A stretch of 64,000 nt of DNA, taken from Sphingobacterium kitahiroshimense. Its GTDB lineage: Bacteria; Bacteroidota; Bacteroidia; Sphingobacteriales; Sphingobacteriaceae. A program made the position numbers and the translations under genes. The stretch covers positions 1,612,001-1,676,000 of the forward strand of contig NZ_JAOQNK010000001.1 in assembly GCF_025961315.1 (NCBI RefSeq), read 5' to 3'. This document shows positions 16,601 to 24,155 of this stretch, piece by piece; within the stretch, counting starts at the first letter, position 1, and each line of letters starts with the position of its first letter. Under the pieces are notes generated by a model that saw only the letters and a list, made by a program, of their open reading frames with translations, was not told where the DNA came from and did not search any database.

Positions 16601-17845
16601 TTATAATGAATATTCGCTTTCTATTTTTGCTCGTTTATCTTCTGGCATTTGGTTATTTAAAGCTTCTTTCTTTCTAATGAAATTTTTAAAAGATTCTTTT
16701 TCTATACTTTCTAAATCCCAATCTGACTTTGGAGTTATTTTAGTCCACATCAATTTCTCAAGCTCCATTTTGAGTTTTGAATATTCTTTTCTGTTCAATA
16801 GAGGTTCTAAATTGTCTAATTTCTCACTCATTTTTGAGAGTTGAATTTTACTTTTAATTTCTACTTTATGCTTACTATCTACCTCCTTTAAGAGATTTTC
16901 TGCCTCATCATATTTTTTGTCTTCTATTAATTTTTCAGCAGAAGTTACTATAGAAGTATAAATATTATTTCTATTATCATCAATTTTCGTTGAGATGATA
17001 GTCCAAATAATAAATGTGAGAATGATAAGTGTAAGTATAGCTAAAACCTGAAAAATTTTTTTAGTATTATCTTTTGCAATTCCTTTTGCATTTTTTACTA
17101 AATTTTCTACTTCTTTTAAAGAGGCGGAATCTCCTTTCATCGCTATAATAGCCTTTGAATTAATTTGTTCAATCTTTTTCAACCATATTTTGTTCCAAGC
17201 ATTACGATATTTTGTATCTTCTGAAAATAAGTTGAAATAGGTAGACGAATGTAATTTACTGGATGAAAGTGTCAAAAATTCAAGAATAGCTTCCTTGGAG
17301 ACAGGTACAGGGTAATTCATTATCAATTCTTCTTTTCGCGAATCGGTAGTTGACCACTTTGCCGATTTAGATTTGTATATTAAAAATTGAATTAATTTGA
17401 TAAAAATGATTACGTGCCAAAAACAAAGCCATAATAAAATCGTTCCTATTCCAATGCTTTTTTTTTGACTCAATTCGTATACATTTGTTGCGCGAGTAGC
17501 TTCAACTTCATCTAATTTATCAAAGAATTTAATGACGCTATTTGAAGCTTCAATATTCCTAAATTCGGTACCGCAATCGGAGCATTTTATTGTAAAACTT
17601 TCTGCAATAGCACCACAAGACGGACATTTTTTTACATCCCCCAACTTGTCTGATTTTGGTGCAACTGCTGCATTCGGCTTACTTTTGATTTTTCCATAAA
17701 TTCGAGCTTCCAAAACCATTTCAAATTCATCTAGATCTATACCCTCGGTTTCAGCTCTTTTGAAAAGTACTTGTTTCTCTTTTTCAGTCAACTCGCCGTC
17801 TGCTAATGCAAGTTCTATTAGTTTTTCTATTTGTTCGCTGTACAT
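16601..17845 (-). CDS. TerB-like/zinc-ribbon membrane protein
   Basis: A 414-residue protein. Residues 1-45 form an acidic helical TerB-like start (ALADGELTEKEKQVL). A zinc ribbon CPSC...CSDC lies at about 75-95. Membrane segments lie near 132-157 and 267-288, followed by a coiled-coil periplasmic or cytosolic tail. TerB-like modules occur at membranes in stress and conflict systems. It is next to the SPFH gene and likely co-transcribed. The domain assignment of the first 45 residues is moderate; the zinc ribbon and the two membrane segments are clear. No enzymatic motif is visible. Confidence 0.7.
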   Translation of the reverse strand: MYSEQIEKLIELALADGELTEKEKQVLFKRAETEGIDLDEFEMVLEARIYGKIKSKPNAAVAPKSDKLGDVKKCPSCGAIAESFTIKCSDCGTEFRNIEASNSVIKFFDKLDEVEATRATNVYELSQKKSIGIGTILLWLCFWHVIIFIKLIQFLIYKSKSAKWSTTDSRKEELIMNYPVPVSKEAILEFLTLSSSKLHSSTYFNLFSEDTKYRNAWNKIWLKKIEQINSKAIIAMKGDSASLKEVENLVKNAKGIAKDNTKKIFQVLAILTLIILTFIIWTIISTKIDDNRNNIYTSIVTSAEKLIEDKKYDEAENLLKEVDSKHKVEIKSKIQLSKMSEKLDNLEPLLNRKEYSKLKMELEKLMWTKITPKSDWDLESIEKESFKNFIRKKEALNNQMPEDKRAKIESEYSL

Positions 17846-17967
17846 TGTTTATTTTAAATTTTATTGATTTTTGGCATGTGGAAATTTATTCGGTATCATA
17901 ATTTGTTAGCCCTAATTTGCTTGATGGTAGCCCATATATTATCTATGAGCTACCACCCTAGTAATCC

Positions 17968-18058
17968 ATTTCTGGAAACTTTCATCATTTTCAATTCTAT
18001 ATCAGTAATAATTAAATCGTAAGAACGACTACTGCGAATTGCTGTGTTAATACATGTG
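17968..18058 (-). pseudogene. Relic of a second response regulator
   Basis: On the minus strand the segment encodes pieces such as YDLIITDIE, the phospho-acceptor region also present in the intact response regulator at 31373-32038. DNA identity is high over about 45 bases around it (compare 31840-31890), and then the frame and similarity are lost. It is a short remnant, not a gene. The rest of 17846-18114 holds only an imperfect hairpin (17922-17956). Confidence 0.65.
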
Positions 18059-18114
18059 CATAAACGACTGGTATTTGAGAAGTTATTTATCCCACCAAAC
18101 ACTTAATCTCTCCC

Positions 18115-18627
18115 CTACATTTCACCAATTACTTTCATTAATTTAGTTTGCAATTTCAAAAATTTAGCTACTTGTAACCCAGTAAGATCCTCTTTAGCAT
18201 TTTCAATTTTCTCCTGCAAATCGGTTGCTTTTTGCATATATTCTGCATATTGTGCTATCGCATTTAAATCTCCATTTTTTGCTTTTTTCATCAATACAAC
18301 ATAATGATCAATGTAGTCTTCATAACTTTTCAATAAAGCATCCCAATTTTCACTACCTTTTGATGAACTAGCAGTTTTTACAATTTCTTCTTCTGCATTG
18401 TCAGATTCTTCATTGGCATCATGATCATTTTCTGAGTTTGAACTTTCTATAATACCTTCTTTATCGTCAGAGATCTCTGCTATATCGGGCGCTAAACTTT
18501 TACTTGTTAATGCTGTTTCGTCTGCCAATTGGGCCTTATCTTTGTGATCGGAATTTCCTCCGCAAGAAATATGTATTGCAGAAATTAGAATAACTGCAAA
18601 TACAATTGATTTATTAATATTTATCAT
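18115..18627 (-). CDS. Small lipoprotein
   Basis: A 170-residue protein with a signal peptide ending in a lipobox-like IHISCGG (Cys near residue 22), an acidic low-complexity region (residues 30-90) and a helical C-terminal domain of about 75 residues. It lies 36 bases after the HsdR_N-type gene and is probably co-transcribed from operator A. I do not recognise the family. The likely location is a lipid-anchored position in the cell envelope. Confidence 0.65.
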   Translation of the reverse strand: MININKSIVFAVILISAIHISCGGNSDHKDKAQLADETALTSKSLAPDIAEISDDKEGIIESSNSENDHDANEESDNAEEEIVKTASSSKGSENWDALLKSYEDYIDHYVVLMKKAKNGDLNAIAQYAEYMQKATDLQEKIENAKEDLTGLQVAKFLKLQTKLMKVIGEM

Positions 18628-18663
18628 GTATAATTTTTAGATTGGATTAGTTTTTAATAATTG

Positions 18664-19713
18664 TTAATAGTTCGCGACTGTCTCCACAATCTGCTCGGAG
18701 TATTTGTATATATCGTCTAACGATTGGAGATCATATTTCACTTCCTTTTTCTCTTTATCGAACAATCCAATACGTAGGCGATTTGGAGTGAAATAAAATC
18801 GACAGATAGGCTTCCGGTTATTATCATCGAGCAGTATACCACAATAAGACTGGTTGTCGCGCATAAAAATGCGTCCCACTTCAATGTCTTTGCGCAAAAT
18901 AGACTTCACGACTAAAAATCCGTCAATCTCCTCTTCTGTTGTTACAATAACCGCATCATGCTCAATCGGAACTGTGGATGCATTTTGCTCCTCAACCTCC
19001 GTTTCTTTTTTAAGCGCACTTTTGAGTCGTTCGGCTATTTGGTCATTAATGATTTGGGTAAATACGCGCTTTACAAGTGGAGTGAATTGTTCTAATACTT
19101 TTGCCGTGACAACACTCGGATATACTTGTTTGGTGAAAAATCGAACAAACTCATCACTTGGGTTCTGTATTTCAGAATTGGCCAAAATAGTCAATTCATT
19201 AAAATATTTTAAATCGCTGGCTACACTAGAGATGCTCTCTAGATCAAATACTGTTTTATGGAATTTTTTCAACTCGGACACTTCATTGTCCTTGATATCC
19301 ATAATCTTGAATTCGAAGAAGGGTTTTTCATCCATCTTATTGGCCGTCACAAGATCTGTATAGAAACGGTACTCAATACCATTGGTCAATAGTCCGAACT
19401 TGGCCTCTGTGGTATGAAAATAACGGAATAGCTGTGAGTTGTGTGGATCAAGGCCATCAGCGAAATGCTTGCACTCGATCAAAATAACGGGTTTTTCGTC
19501 GCGTAAGATGGCGTAATCAACTTTCTCACCTTTCTTAATACCAATATCAGCTATAAATTCTGGTTGTACCTCAAAAGGATCAAAAACATCGTACCCTAAT
19601 ATTTTGAGAAATGGCATCACGAGGGATGTTTTGGTAGCTTCTTCGGTTTTGATCTGCGGTAAAAGTCGATCTACTCTTTTGGAGAACTGACGAATTTCAT
19701 CTTTAAAATCCAT
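18664..19713 (-). CDS. HsdR_N-type PD-(D/E)xK nuclease-domain protein
   Basis: A 349-residue protein with the N-terminal nuclease domain of type I restriction R subunits. The catalytic pattern is visible as D in KVDYAIL and ExK in LIECKH (about residues 64-82), with LTNGIEYRFYTD following. It lacks the helicase motor and has no hsdM or hsdS beside it. Solitary HsdR_N proteins are common in Bacteroidota and are not proven restriction enzymes. It is transcribed from the minus side of operator A, so it probably belongs to the regulon that includes the ZorAB-like operon. The C-terminal 150 residues are of unknown fold. Confidence 0.8.
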   Translation of the reverse strand: MDFKDEIRQFSKRVDRLLPQIKTEEATKTSLVMPFLKILGYDVFDPFEVQPEFIADIGIKKGEKVDYAILRDEKPVILIECKHFADGLDPHNSQLFRYFHTTEAKFGLLTNGIEYRFYTDLVTANKMDEKPFFEFKIMDIKDNEVSELKKFHKTVFDLESISSVASDLKYFNELTILANSEIQNPSDEFVRFFTKQVYPSVVTAKVLEQFTPLVKRVFTQIINDQIAERLKSALKKETEVEEQNASTVPIEHDAVIVTTEEEIDGFLVVKSILRKDIEVGRIFMRDNQSYCGILLDDNNRKPICRFYFTPNRLRIGLFDKEKKEVKYDLQSLDDIYKYSEQIVETVANY

Positions 19714-19762
19714 AATAAAATTATTTAGTGTTATATAAATGAGAACATACGTTTATGATCCC

Positions 19763-19836
19763 CAAAAGTAACAAGTAACCTAAAGGGGTAGTTACGGGAT
19801 ACCATAACTGCAGAAATAATTTAAATGATACTTTTG
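19763..19836. promoter_or_regulatory. Operator A: palindrome with a -7 element on each side (divergent promoter)
   Basis: The palindrome AGTTACGG-GATA-CCATAACT covers 19790-19809. On the minus side, after 19 bp, lies TACTTTTG (19770 to 19763), directed at the HsdR_N gene. On the plus side, also after 19 bp, lies TACTTTTG (19829-19836), directed at the zinc-ribbon/thermonuclease genes. The mirror symmetry and identical spacing strongly suggest one regulator driving both directions. Confidence 0.8.
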
Positions 19837-19879
19837 ACATCATTATTAAACTGATTATTCACGACTAAATAACTAAAAC

Positions 19880-20047
19880 ATGTATAATTCATGCTCCTGG
19901 TGCAACAAAGAAATCCCGTCTGGAAAAGAAAAAAAAAGTTATAAAGGGAAAAGTTTCCCAATGAAAGTCCTAACGCTTTTTTTTGGAAAATCCTATTGCT
20001 GTGAAAGGTGTCGCAATTCGGCAGAGAAAAGAAAAGGAAGAAGGTAG
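19880..20047 (+). CDS. Small zinc-ribbon protein
   Basis: A 55-residue protein from ATG 19880 with two CxxC pairs, CSWC near residue 5 and CCERC near residue 40, spaced as in small treble-clef or ribbon proteins, and a basic C-terminus. It is the first gene after the plus-strand side of operator A, and the thermonuclease gene starts 18 bases after its stop. It could bind nucleic acid or act as a partner of the nuclease. Family not recognised. Confidence 0.6.
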   Translation: MYNSCSWCNKEIPSGKEKKSYKGKSFPMKVLTLFFGKSYCCERCRNSAEKRKGRR

Positions 20048-20065
20048 ATAAAACAAAACCTGAAT

Positions 20066-20632
20066 ATGAAAAATACTTATCGAAAATGGAGCTTACTGTT
20101 CAGTTCTCTTCTTCTGATATCATCTCCGATAACTGGATGCCATTCTAAATCAAAAGATCACAAACAGAAAATGTTGGGATTTTCGGACAATGGAATAACC
20201 GACAGTAAAATTGCATCTGACATTTATCTCGTCACTAAGGTATCTGATGGAGATACTTTCTGGTGTAAAAACGATCGAGAGCAGCGAATCAAAATTCGTC
20301 TTATCGGAATAGATGCGCCGGAGCCCCGCAATTACTTTCGGATGAAAGAGCAGGCTTTTGGGAAAGAGGCTTCTCAATATGCAAAAAATCTTCTTCTAAA
20401 TGAAAAAGTTAGACTGGAATTTGATGTAGATTCATTGGATCAATTTGGTCGTACACTAGCTTATGCTTATCTACTTGATAATACTTTTGTAAATGAAAAA
20501 ATTATCAAAGATGGGTATGCGGTCCTGATGACGATTGCTCCGAATGTAAAATATGAAAAACGTTTCTTTGAGGGCCAAAAATATGCTCGGGAAAATAAAT
20601 TAGGTTTGTGGGCAAAACCAATTACAGAATGA
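20066..20632 (+). CDS. Thermonuclease (SNase) lipoprotein
   Basis: A 188-residue protein with a lipoprotein signal (TGC near residue 25) and a staphylococcal-nuclease domain (residues 50-185). The motifs are VSDGDTFW, RLIGIDAPE, the E in GKEAS and the R in FGRTLAY, equivalent to the catalytic Arg, Glu and Arg residues. SNases cut DNA and RNA with calcium. The protein should sit lipid-anchored outside the cytoplasm. Second gene in the unit from operator A; its stop overlaps the next start. An exported nuclease in a defence regulon could attack incoming DNA at the envelope; this is inferred. Confidence 0.85.
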   Translation: MKNTYRKWSLLFSSLLLISSPITGCHSKSKDHKQKMLGFSDNGITDSKIASDIYLVTKVSDGDTFWCKNDREQRIKIRLIGIDAPEPRNYFRMKEQAFGKEASQYAKNLLLNEKVRLEFDVDSLDQFGRTLAYAYLLDNTFVNEKIIKDGYAVLMTIAPNVKYEKRFFEGQKYARENKLGLWAKPITE

Positions 20633-20931
20633 ATCTAAAAAATCTTAAAATAATATTGATATGCGGATTGATCTTAGCATTACTTCCCTTACCTTATGGC
20701 TACTTTACTGTACTTCGCGTATTTTCATGTGTTGTATTTATCCTGCTCATATTAAATATCCCTAAGAGCAAAAGAAAGAGAGATAATAGAGAACTTATTA
20801 TCTATTTAATATTATTAATCTTATTTCAACCTATTCTAAAACTTCCATTAGGACGGACAATCTGGAACATCGTTGATGTCTTTACTGCAATATGGTTACT
20901 ACTGAATCTGAATAGTAAGAAAAAGAAATGA
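20629..20931 (+). CDS. Small membrane protein
   Basis: A 100-residue hydrophobic protein with three to four membrane segments and a basic tail. I chose ATG 20629, which overlaps the thermonuclease stop (ATGA), over the GTG at 20608. Co-translated with the thermonuclease. No recognised family. Its last codons lie within the long terminator stem at 20921-20961. Confidence 0.6.
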   Translation: MNLKNLKIILICGLILALLPLPYGYFTVLRVFSCVVFILLILNIPKSKRKRDNRELIIYLILLILFQPILKLPLGRTIWNIVDVFTAIWLLLNLNSKKKK

Positions 20932-20961
20932 CAGCATTAAATCAATGCTGTCATTTCTTTT
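20921..20961. terminator. Bidirectional terminator between convergent operons
   Basis: A perfect stem of about 18 bp with arms AAAAGAAATGACAGCATT and its complement, and a 5-base loop. It has A and T runs on either side, so it can stop the plus-strand thermonuclease unit and the minus-strand ZorAB-like operon. Confidence 0.9.
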
Positions 20962-20976
20962 TCTGTCATTGCCACT

Positions 20977-21666
20977 CTATAACTTACGATTCGAAATCTT
21001 AGGAACGATTTGTATAATAAAACGTTGGTTATTATCTTCATTATCAATCTTACGTCCTACTCCCCCCCATCCATTGCCAGATAGCTGTAAATCTATAAGT
21101 TCTCCATAAGCTTTCTCTTCAAAATCTATCCCTTCTTTTTTCCAAAACTCCCAAAGGGCGTATGCACGATTATAACTCAGGTCGTACTCTTTTTTCATTC
21201 CAATAGGAGAAGTATCTGCACTATAGAGTTTTGATGCATATCCAGATATGATAACTAAGTAAGATACCTTCTCTTTATTCTCCCGATTTTGTTCTTTAGC
21301 AGAATTGACAACGTCATCTAAAACTTGTTTAAGCTTTTTACCGGCATTAATAATATTAGTTTTGGTTTCTTGATATCTTTCCAAATTACCATCCATAATC
21401 TCAAACTTGGAAGGTTTAAATTTAACATCGAAGCTAAGTAAAAAACGTTTGTACTTGTCCTCGTAGGTAAATGAACTATTGTCCTTTAAAGGCATGAGCG
21501 AATTTTCGACTTCTTTATAAACTTGTAATTGTTCATCTTGTGCAATAATGGTATTTCTATTGTTGACATATGTAACAACAAATAAGACCAGTACAATAAA
21601 AAACAAACTTGTCATCAAGTCAGAAAATCCAACCCAGAAAATATTGTTTCCTTCTTTTTTAGCCAT
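20977..21666 (-). CDS. ZorB/MotB-like protein with OmpA-like domain
   Basis: A 229-residue protein. A single N-terminal membrane helix carries an ion-binding-type aspartate in WVGFSDLMTSLFFIV (Asp near residue 17), as in MotB and ZorB. The C-terminal half resembles OmpA/MotB peptidoglycan-binding domains (VIISGYAS, LSYNRAYALWEFW). Its length fits ZorB. It lies 3 bases after the ZorA/MotA-like gene and is last in the operon. ZorAB form a proton-driven rotary complex in Zorya phage defence; here ZorC and ZorD are absent and other NTPases are present. Likely the stator partner that ties the complex to the cell wall. Confidence 0.85.
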   Translation of the reverse strand: MAKKEGNNIFWVGFSDLMTSLFFIVLVLFVVTYVNNRNTIIAQDEQLQVYKEVENSLMPLKDNSSFTYEDKYKRFLLSFDVKFKPSKFEIMDGNLERYQETKTNIINAGKKLKQVLDDVVNSAKEQNRENKEKVSYLVIISGYASKLYSADTSPIGMKKEYDLSYNRAYALWEFWKKEGIDFEEKAYGELIDLQLSGNGWGGVGRKIDNEDNNQRFIIQIVPKISNRKL

Positions 21667-21669
21667 CGT

Positions 21670-23295
21670 TTACTTCTTTTGGAAAATACGTTTAAAAAAG
21701 CTTTCGTTATTTTTTTCAACTTCTTCTTTGAGCTTATTAACAAGGTTATACATAGAGTTTAACTTACTGATTTCTTCCTTTCTATCTGTTACATTGGATA
21801 CCTTACTATTTACCTCATTAAGTGTGCTCACAATCGTTGATATTTGTTCTTTGTTCTGATGGATATCTAAACCTAATTTGTTCACTTGATCAACATGATT
21901 AACTTGCTTAATGAGCATATCAGATTGATGCTGATCAAATCCTTGTTTTATCTCAGGTAATACGGTAAGATTATCCAAAAGATCGAATTTGTCAAATTTG
22001 GTTACATTTTCAGTGTAGGCTTTTTCCAATAACTCATGTTGCTGATTAATCAAGTTAACGAGACCTTCACGCTTCATAATGACATGATTTTCGAACGATT
22101 TCAACGTATCATCCAGATTATCATCTACTCTGAGAATCATCTTTTGATAGCGACTGGACATGTCATCTAAACTTGAAAACTGCTGCTTTAAAAAGGATAT
22201 AATTGAATTGGTATCATCAACCCGTGAATCAATTTTATTGGCTATCCCTTCAAAGTTATTGGCGCGATCCAGTAATTTTGATATACTATCGCTCAGTGCT
22301 CTTGTTTCACCTAAACGGCTATTAAGGCTTTCGACAAAAACATTAAATTTATCAAAGTTATTGGTTGCTTTTTCAAGTCTTAATAAAACATTGGCATTCA
22401 ACTGTACGAAATCATTCGCATTGAGTTGTTCCAATCTCCCTAAAACAGTATCCTGAACTTTTAACGTTTCATAATTCTTTTTAAACAAATAACTCAATGT
22501 ATTAATATTGGCTGTAAACTCCATATTAAAAGAATTCATAGTATTCGTCAACTTCGTAACTGAAGATCCAAAATCTTGACTAACGACAGGAAGAAGATCT
22601 GTCTGCACAAAATTGTAAAACCCATTTTTATTTAGTTCTACTGTTCTTTTTGCTTTTTTAAATGAATTTAAACCAATAAATGAGGTAATAAATAGTCCCA
22701 AAAAACTTGAAACCATTGCAATACACACAGCTAACAAAAAGTCATTCAATTCTAATTGTTTAACAGCACCAGATGCAATTGAATCATCAGTACTCCAAAG
22801 TTTGATCAGCATAGTGAAAAGACCAAATATGATACCAACGATTGTAGCCATTAAACCTAAGTAAAGCGGCTTATTAATGGTTTCTTTGATTTCTTCCTCT
22901 TCTACGTTCACATTACGCTCAACTAGATCTTTTACGATGCTGAAATCTGCAATACCGCCATTGTTTTTAAGCAAATAGATATTTAGAGATTCAATAATCT
23001 TATCAAAGTAAGTCCCTGATGTACTATAGGGGTTGATTAATGTTACATTTACAGTTCCTTCTGAACTGATTGCTGTATTTTCTTCGTTTTGTAAACTTTG
23101 AAATATTTCGGCAACTTCACCTTCTTGCAATAAAGTTTTTGAAACAGATAATTTCTCTGTTTTAAAGTAATCGTGACGCGGAATAAATCGTTCAAACTGC
23201 CGGATGGCTTCTTTAAGAGCGATACCTGTCTTCACCTGTTGAACAACAAAATACCCAACAACTAATAATTCTAAAATAATATGAACCTGACCCAT
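21670..23295 (-). CDS. ZorA/MotA-like channel protein with long coiled-coil tail
   Basis: A 541-residue protein. One N-terminal hydrophobic segment (5-20) and two strong membrane helices at about 147-170 and 188-213 match the MotA/TolQ/ExbB core. Residues 215-535 form a long coiled coil. A long cytoplasmic tail after a MotA core is the signature of ZorA. A stretch between residues 25 and 145 is larger than in MotA. It lies directly before the ZorB-like gene. With that partner it probably forms an ion-driven rotary or channel complex whose tail reaches the cytoplasmic NTPases of the operon. The assignment rests on topology and neighbours, not on a unique motif. Confidence 0.8.
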   Translation of the reverse strand: MGQVHIILELLVVGYFVVQQVKTGIALKEAIRQFERFIPRHDYFKTEKLSVSKTLLQEGEVAEIFQSLQNEENTAISSEGTVNVTLINPYSTSGTYFDKIIESLNIYLLKNNGGIADFSIVKDLVERNVNVEEEEIKETINKPLYLGLMATIVGIIFGLFTMLIKLWSTDDSIASGAVKQLELNDFLLAVCIAMVSSFLGLFITSFIGLNSFKKAKRTVELNKNGFYNFVQTDLLPVVSQDFGSSVTKLTNTMNSFNMEFTANINTLSYLFKKNYETLKVQDTVLGRLEQLNANDFVQLNANVLLRLEKATNNFDKFNVFVESLNSRLGETRALSDSISKLLDRANNFEGIANKIDSRVDDTNSIISFLKQQFSSLDDMSSRYQKMILRVDDNLDDTLKSFENHVIMKREGLVNLINQQHELLEKAYTENVTKFDKFDLLDNLTVLPEIKQGFDQHQSDMLIKQVNHVDQVNKLGLDIHQNKEQISTIVSTLNEVNSKVSNVTDRKEEISKLNSMYNLVNKLKEEVEKNNESFFKRIFQKK

Positions 23296-23300
23296 CGTGG

Positions 23301-24155
23301 TTAAATATATTTGATATTAATTTTTTCTATAACCTGCAACCTATTTTCAACTTTCTGAAGCCTGCCAACTTTAGATTCTTGAACAAAAGACTTTGCACCA
23401 GGAAAGTAATTATTCAATGATTCACAAAAACCATCAATATAGCTATCACGATGTTGTAATGAGTTTGTAATGGCGTCCAGATTTGATTCATCCAAGCGAA
23501 AATAATATTCATTATCACGCATTGAGATAATATATGGTGTACGTCTATCTTTTTTACTGACAGACTGAAGGTCCTGAAAAGCTCCACCAGTCATACAATT
23601 CCCGACGTATTCCTGCTGCTGAGGAACTGAAAGAATTATCGGTTCCGAAGGAGTCTCCACATCTTGGTGAATTACGGATTCTATTGTCTCAACAGTTGAT
23701 GAAGATTCAGTCGAAACACTTCCATCTACAGGAACTACTTGATTAGACTTTACATCATTCGCATCAACTTTTTTGTTCAATTCCTCGATCTTTCGCACCA
23801 GTTCTTGAATCTGCTTTTTTAGTGTATCAATATCTGATTCATTAGACCTACTTAAGGTTGAAGATACTTGTGGTCTGGACGTTTGACTTTGATTCAAAGA
23901 CTGTTTATCCAGAAATTTGATTCTGTTTTCTAATTCAGAAATCGCTCCTTTTTGATTATTCGATTGGATTATCATTGCGACCAGGAGAAACAAAACTGTC
24001 ACCCCTAATCCGATAACTACATATTGCAACGTCATATCAGACATTAAAAGTGTTTGACTATCAATATCACTCTGTTGAGCAAATGCAGAGCTTGGTTTGA
24101 TTGCCAATAGCAGTGCTACAATTATTAAACTTTTGTTTATTTTACCAATTTTCAT
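23301..24155 (-). CDS. Membrane coiled-coil linker protein
   Basis: A 284-residue protein with a cleavable-type signal or first helix (residues 8-26), a second membrane helix near 46-65, a coiled coil (70-130), a Ser/Glu-rich linker and a C-terminal domain of about 100 residues beginning near GNCMTGGAFQDLQ. Its start overlaps the Hsp70-like gene by 14 bases, and the ZorA-like gene follows after 5 bases. Probably links the membrane complex to the cytoplasmic NTPase. No family recognised. Confidence 0.6.
   Translation of the reverse strand: MKIGKINKSLIIVALLLAIKPSSAFAQQSDIDSQTLLMSDMTLQYVVIGLGVTVLFLLVAMIIQSNNQKGAISELENRIKFLDKQSLNQSQTSRPQVSSTLSRSNESDIDTLKKQIQELVRKIEELNKKVDANDVKSNQVVPVDGSVSTESSSTVETIESVIHQDVETPSEPIILSVPQQQEYVGNCMTGGAFQDLQSVSKKDRRTPYIISMRDNEYYFRLDESNLDAITNSLQHRDSYIDGFCESLNNYFPGAKSFVQESKVGRLQKVENRLQVIEKINIKYI

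Noticed and set aside
17890..17910. A partial match to the regulon palindrome upstream of the TerB gene
   Set aside because: The spacing between the half-sites is two bases too short and no -7 element lies at the required distance.
18854..19363. A 169-codon plus-strand frame over the HsdR_N gene
   Set aside because: Antisense shadow of a recognised gene; composition is that of a reverse frame.
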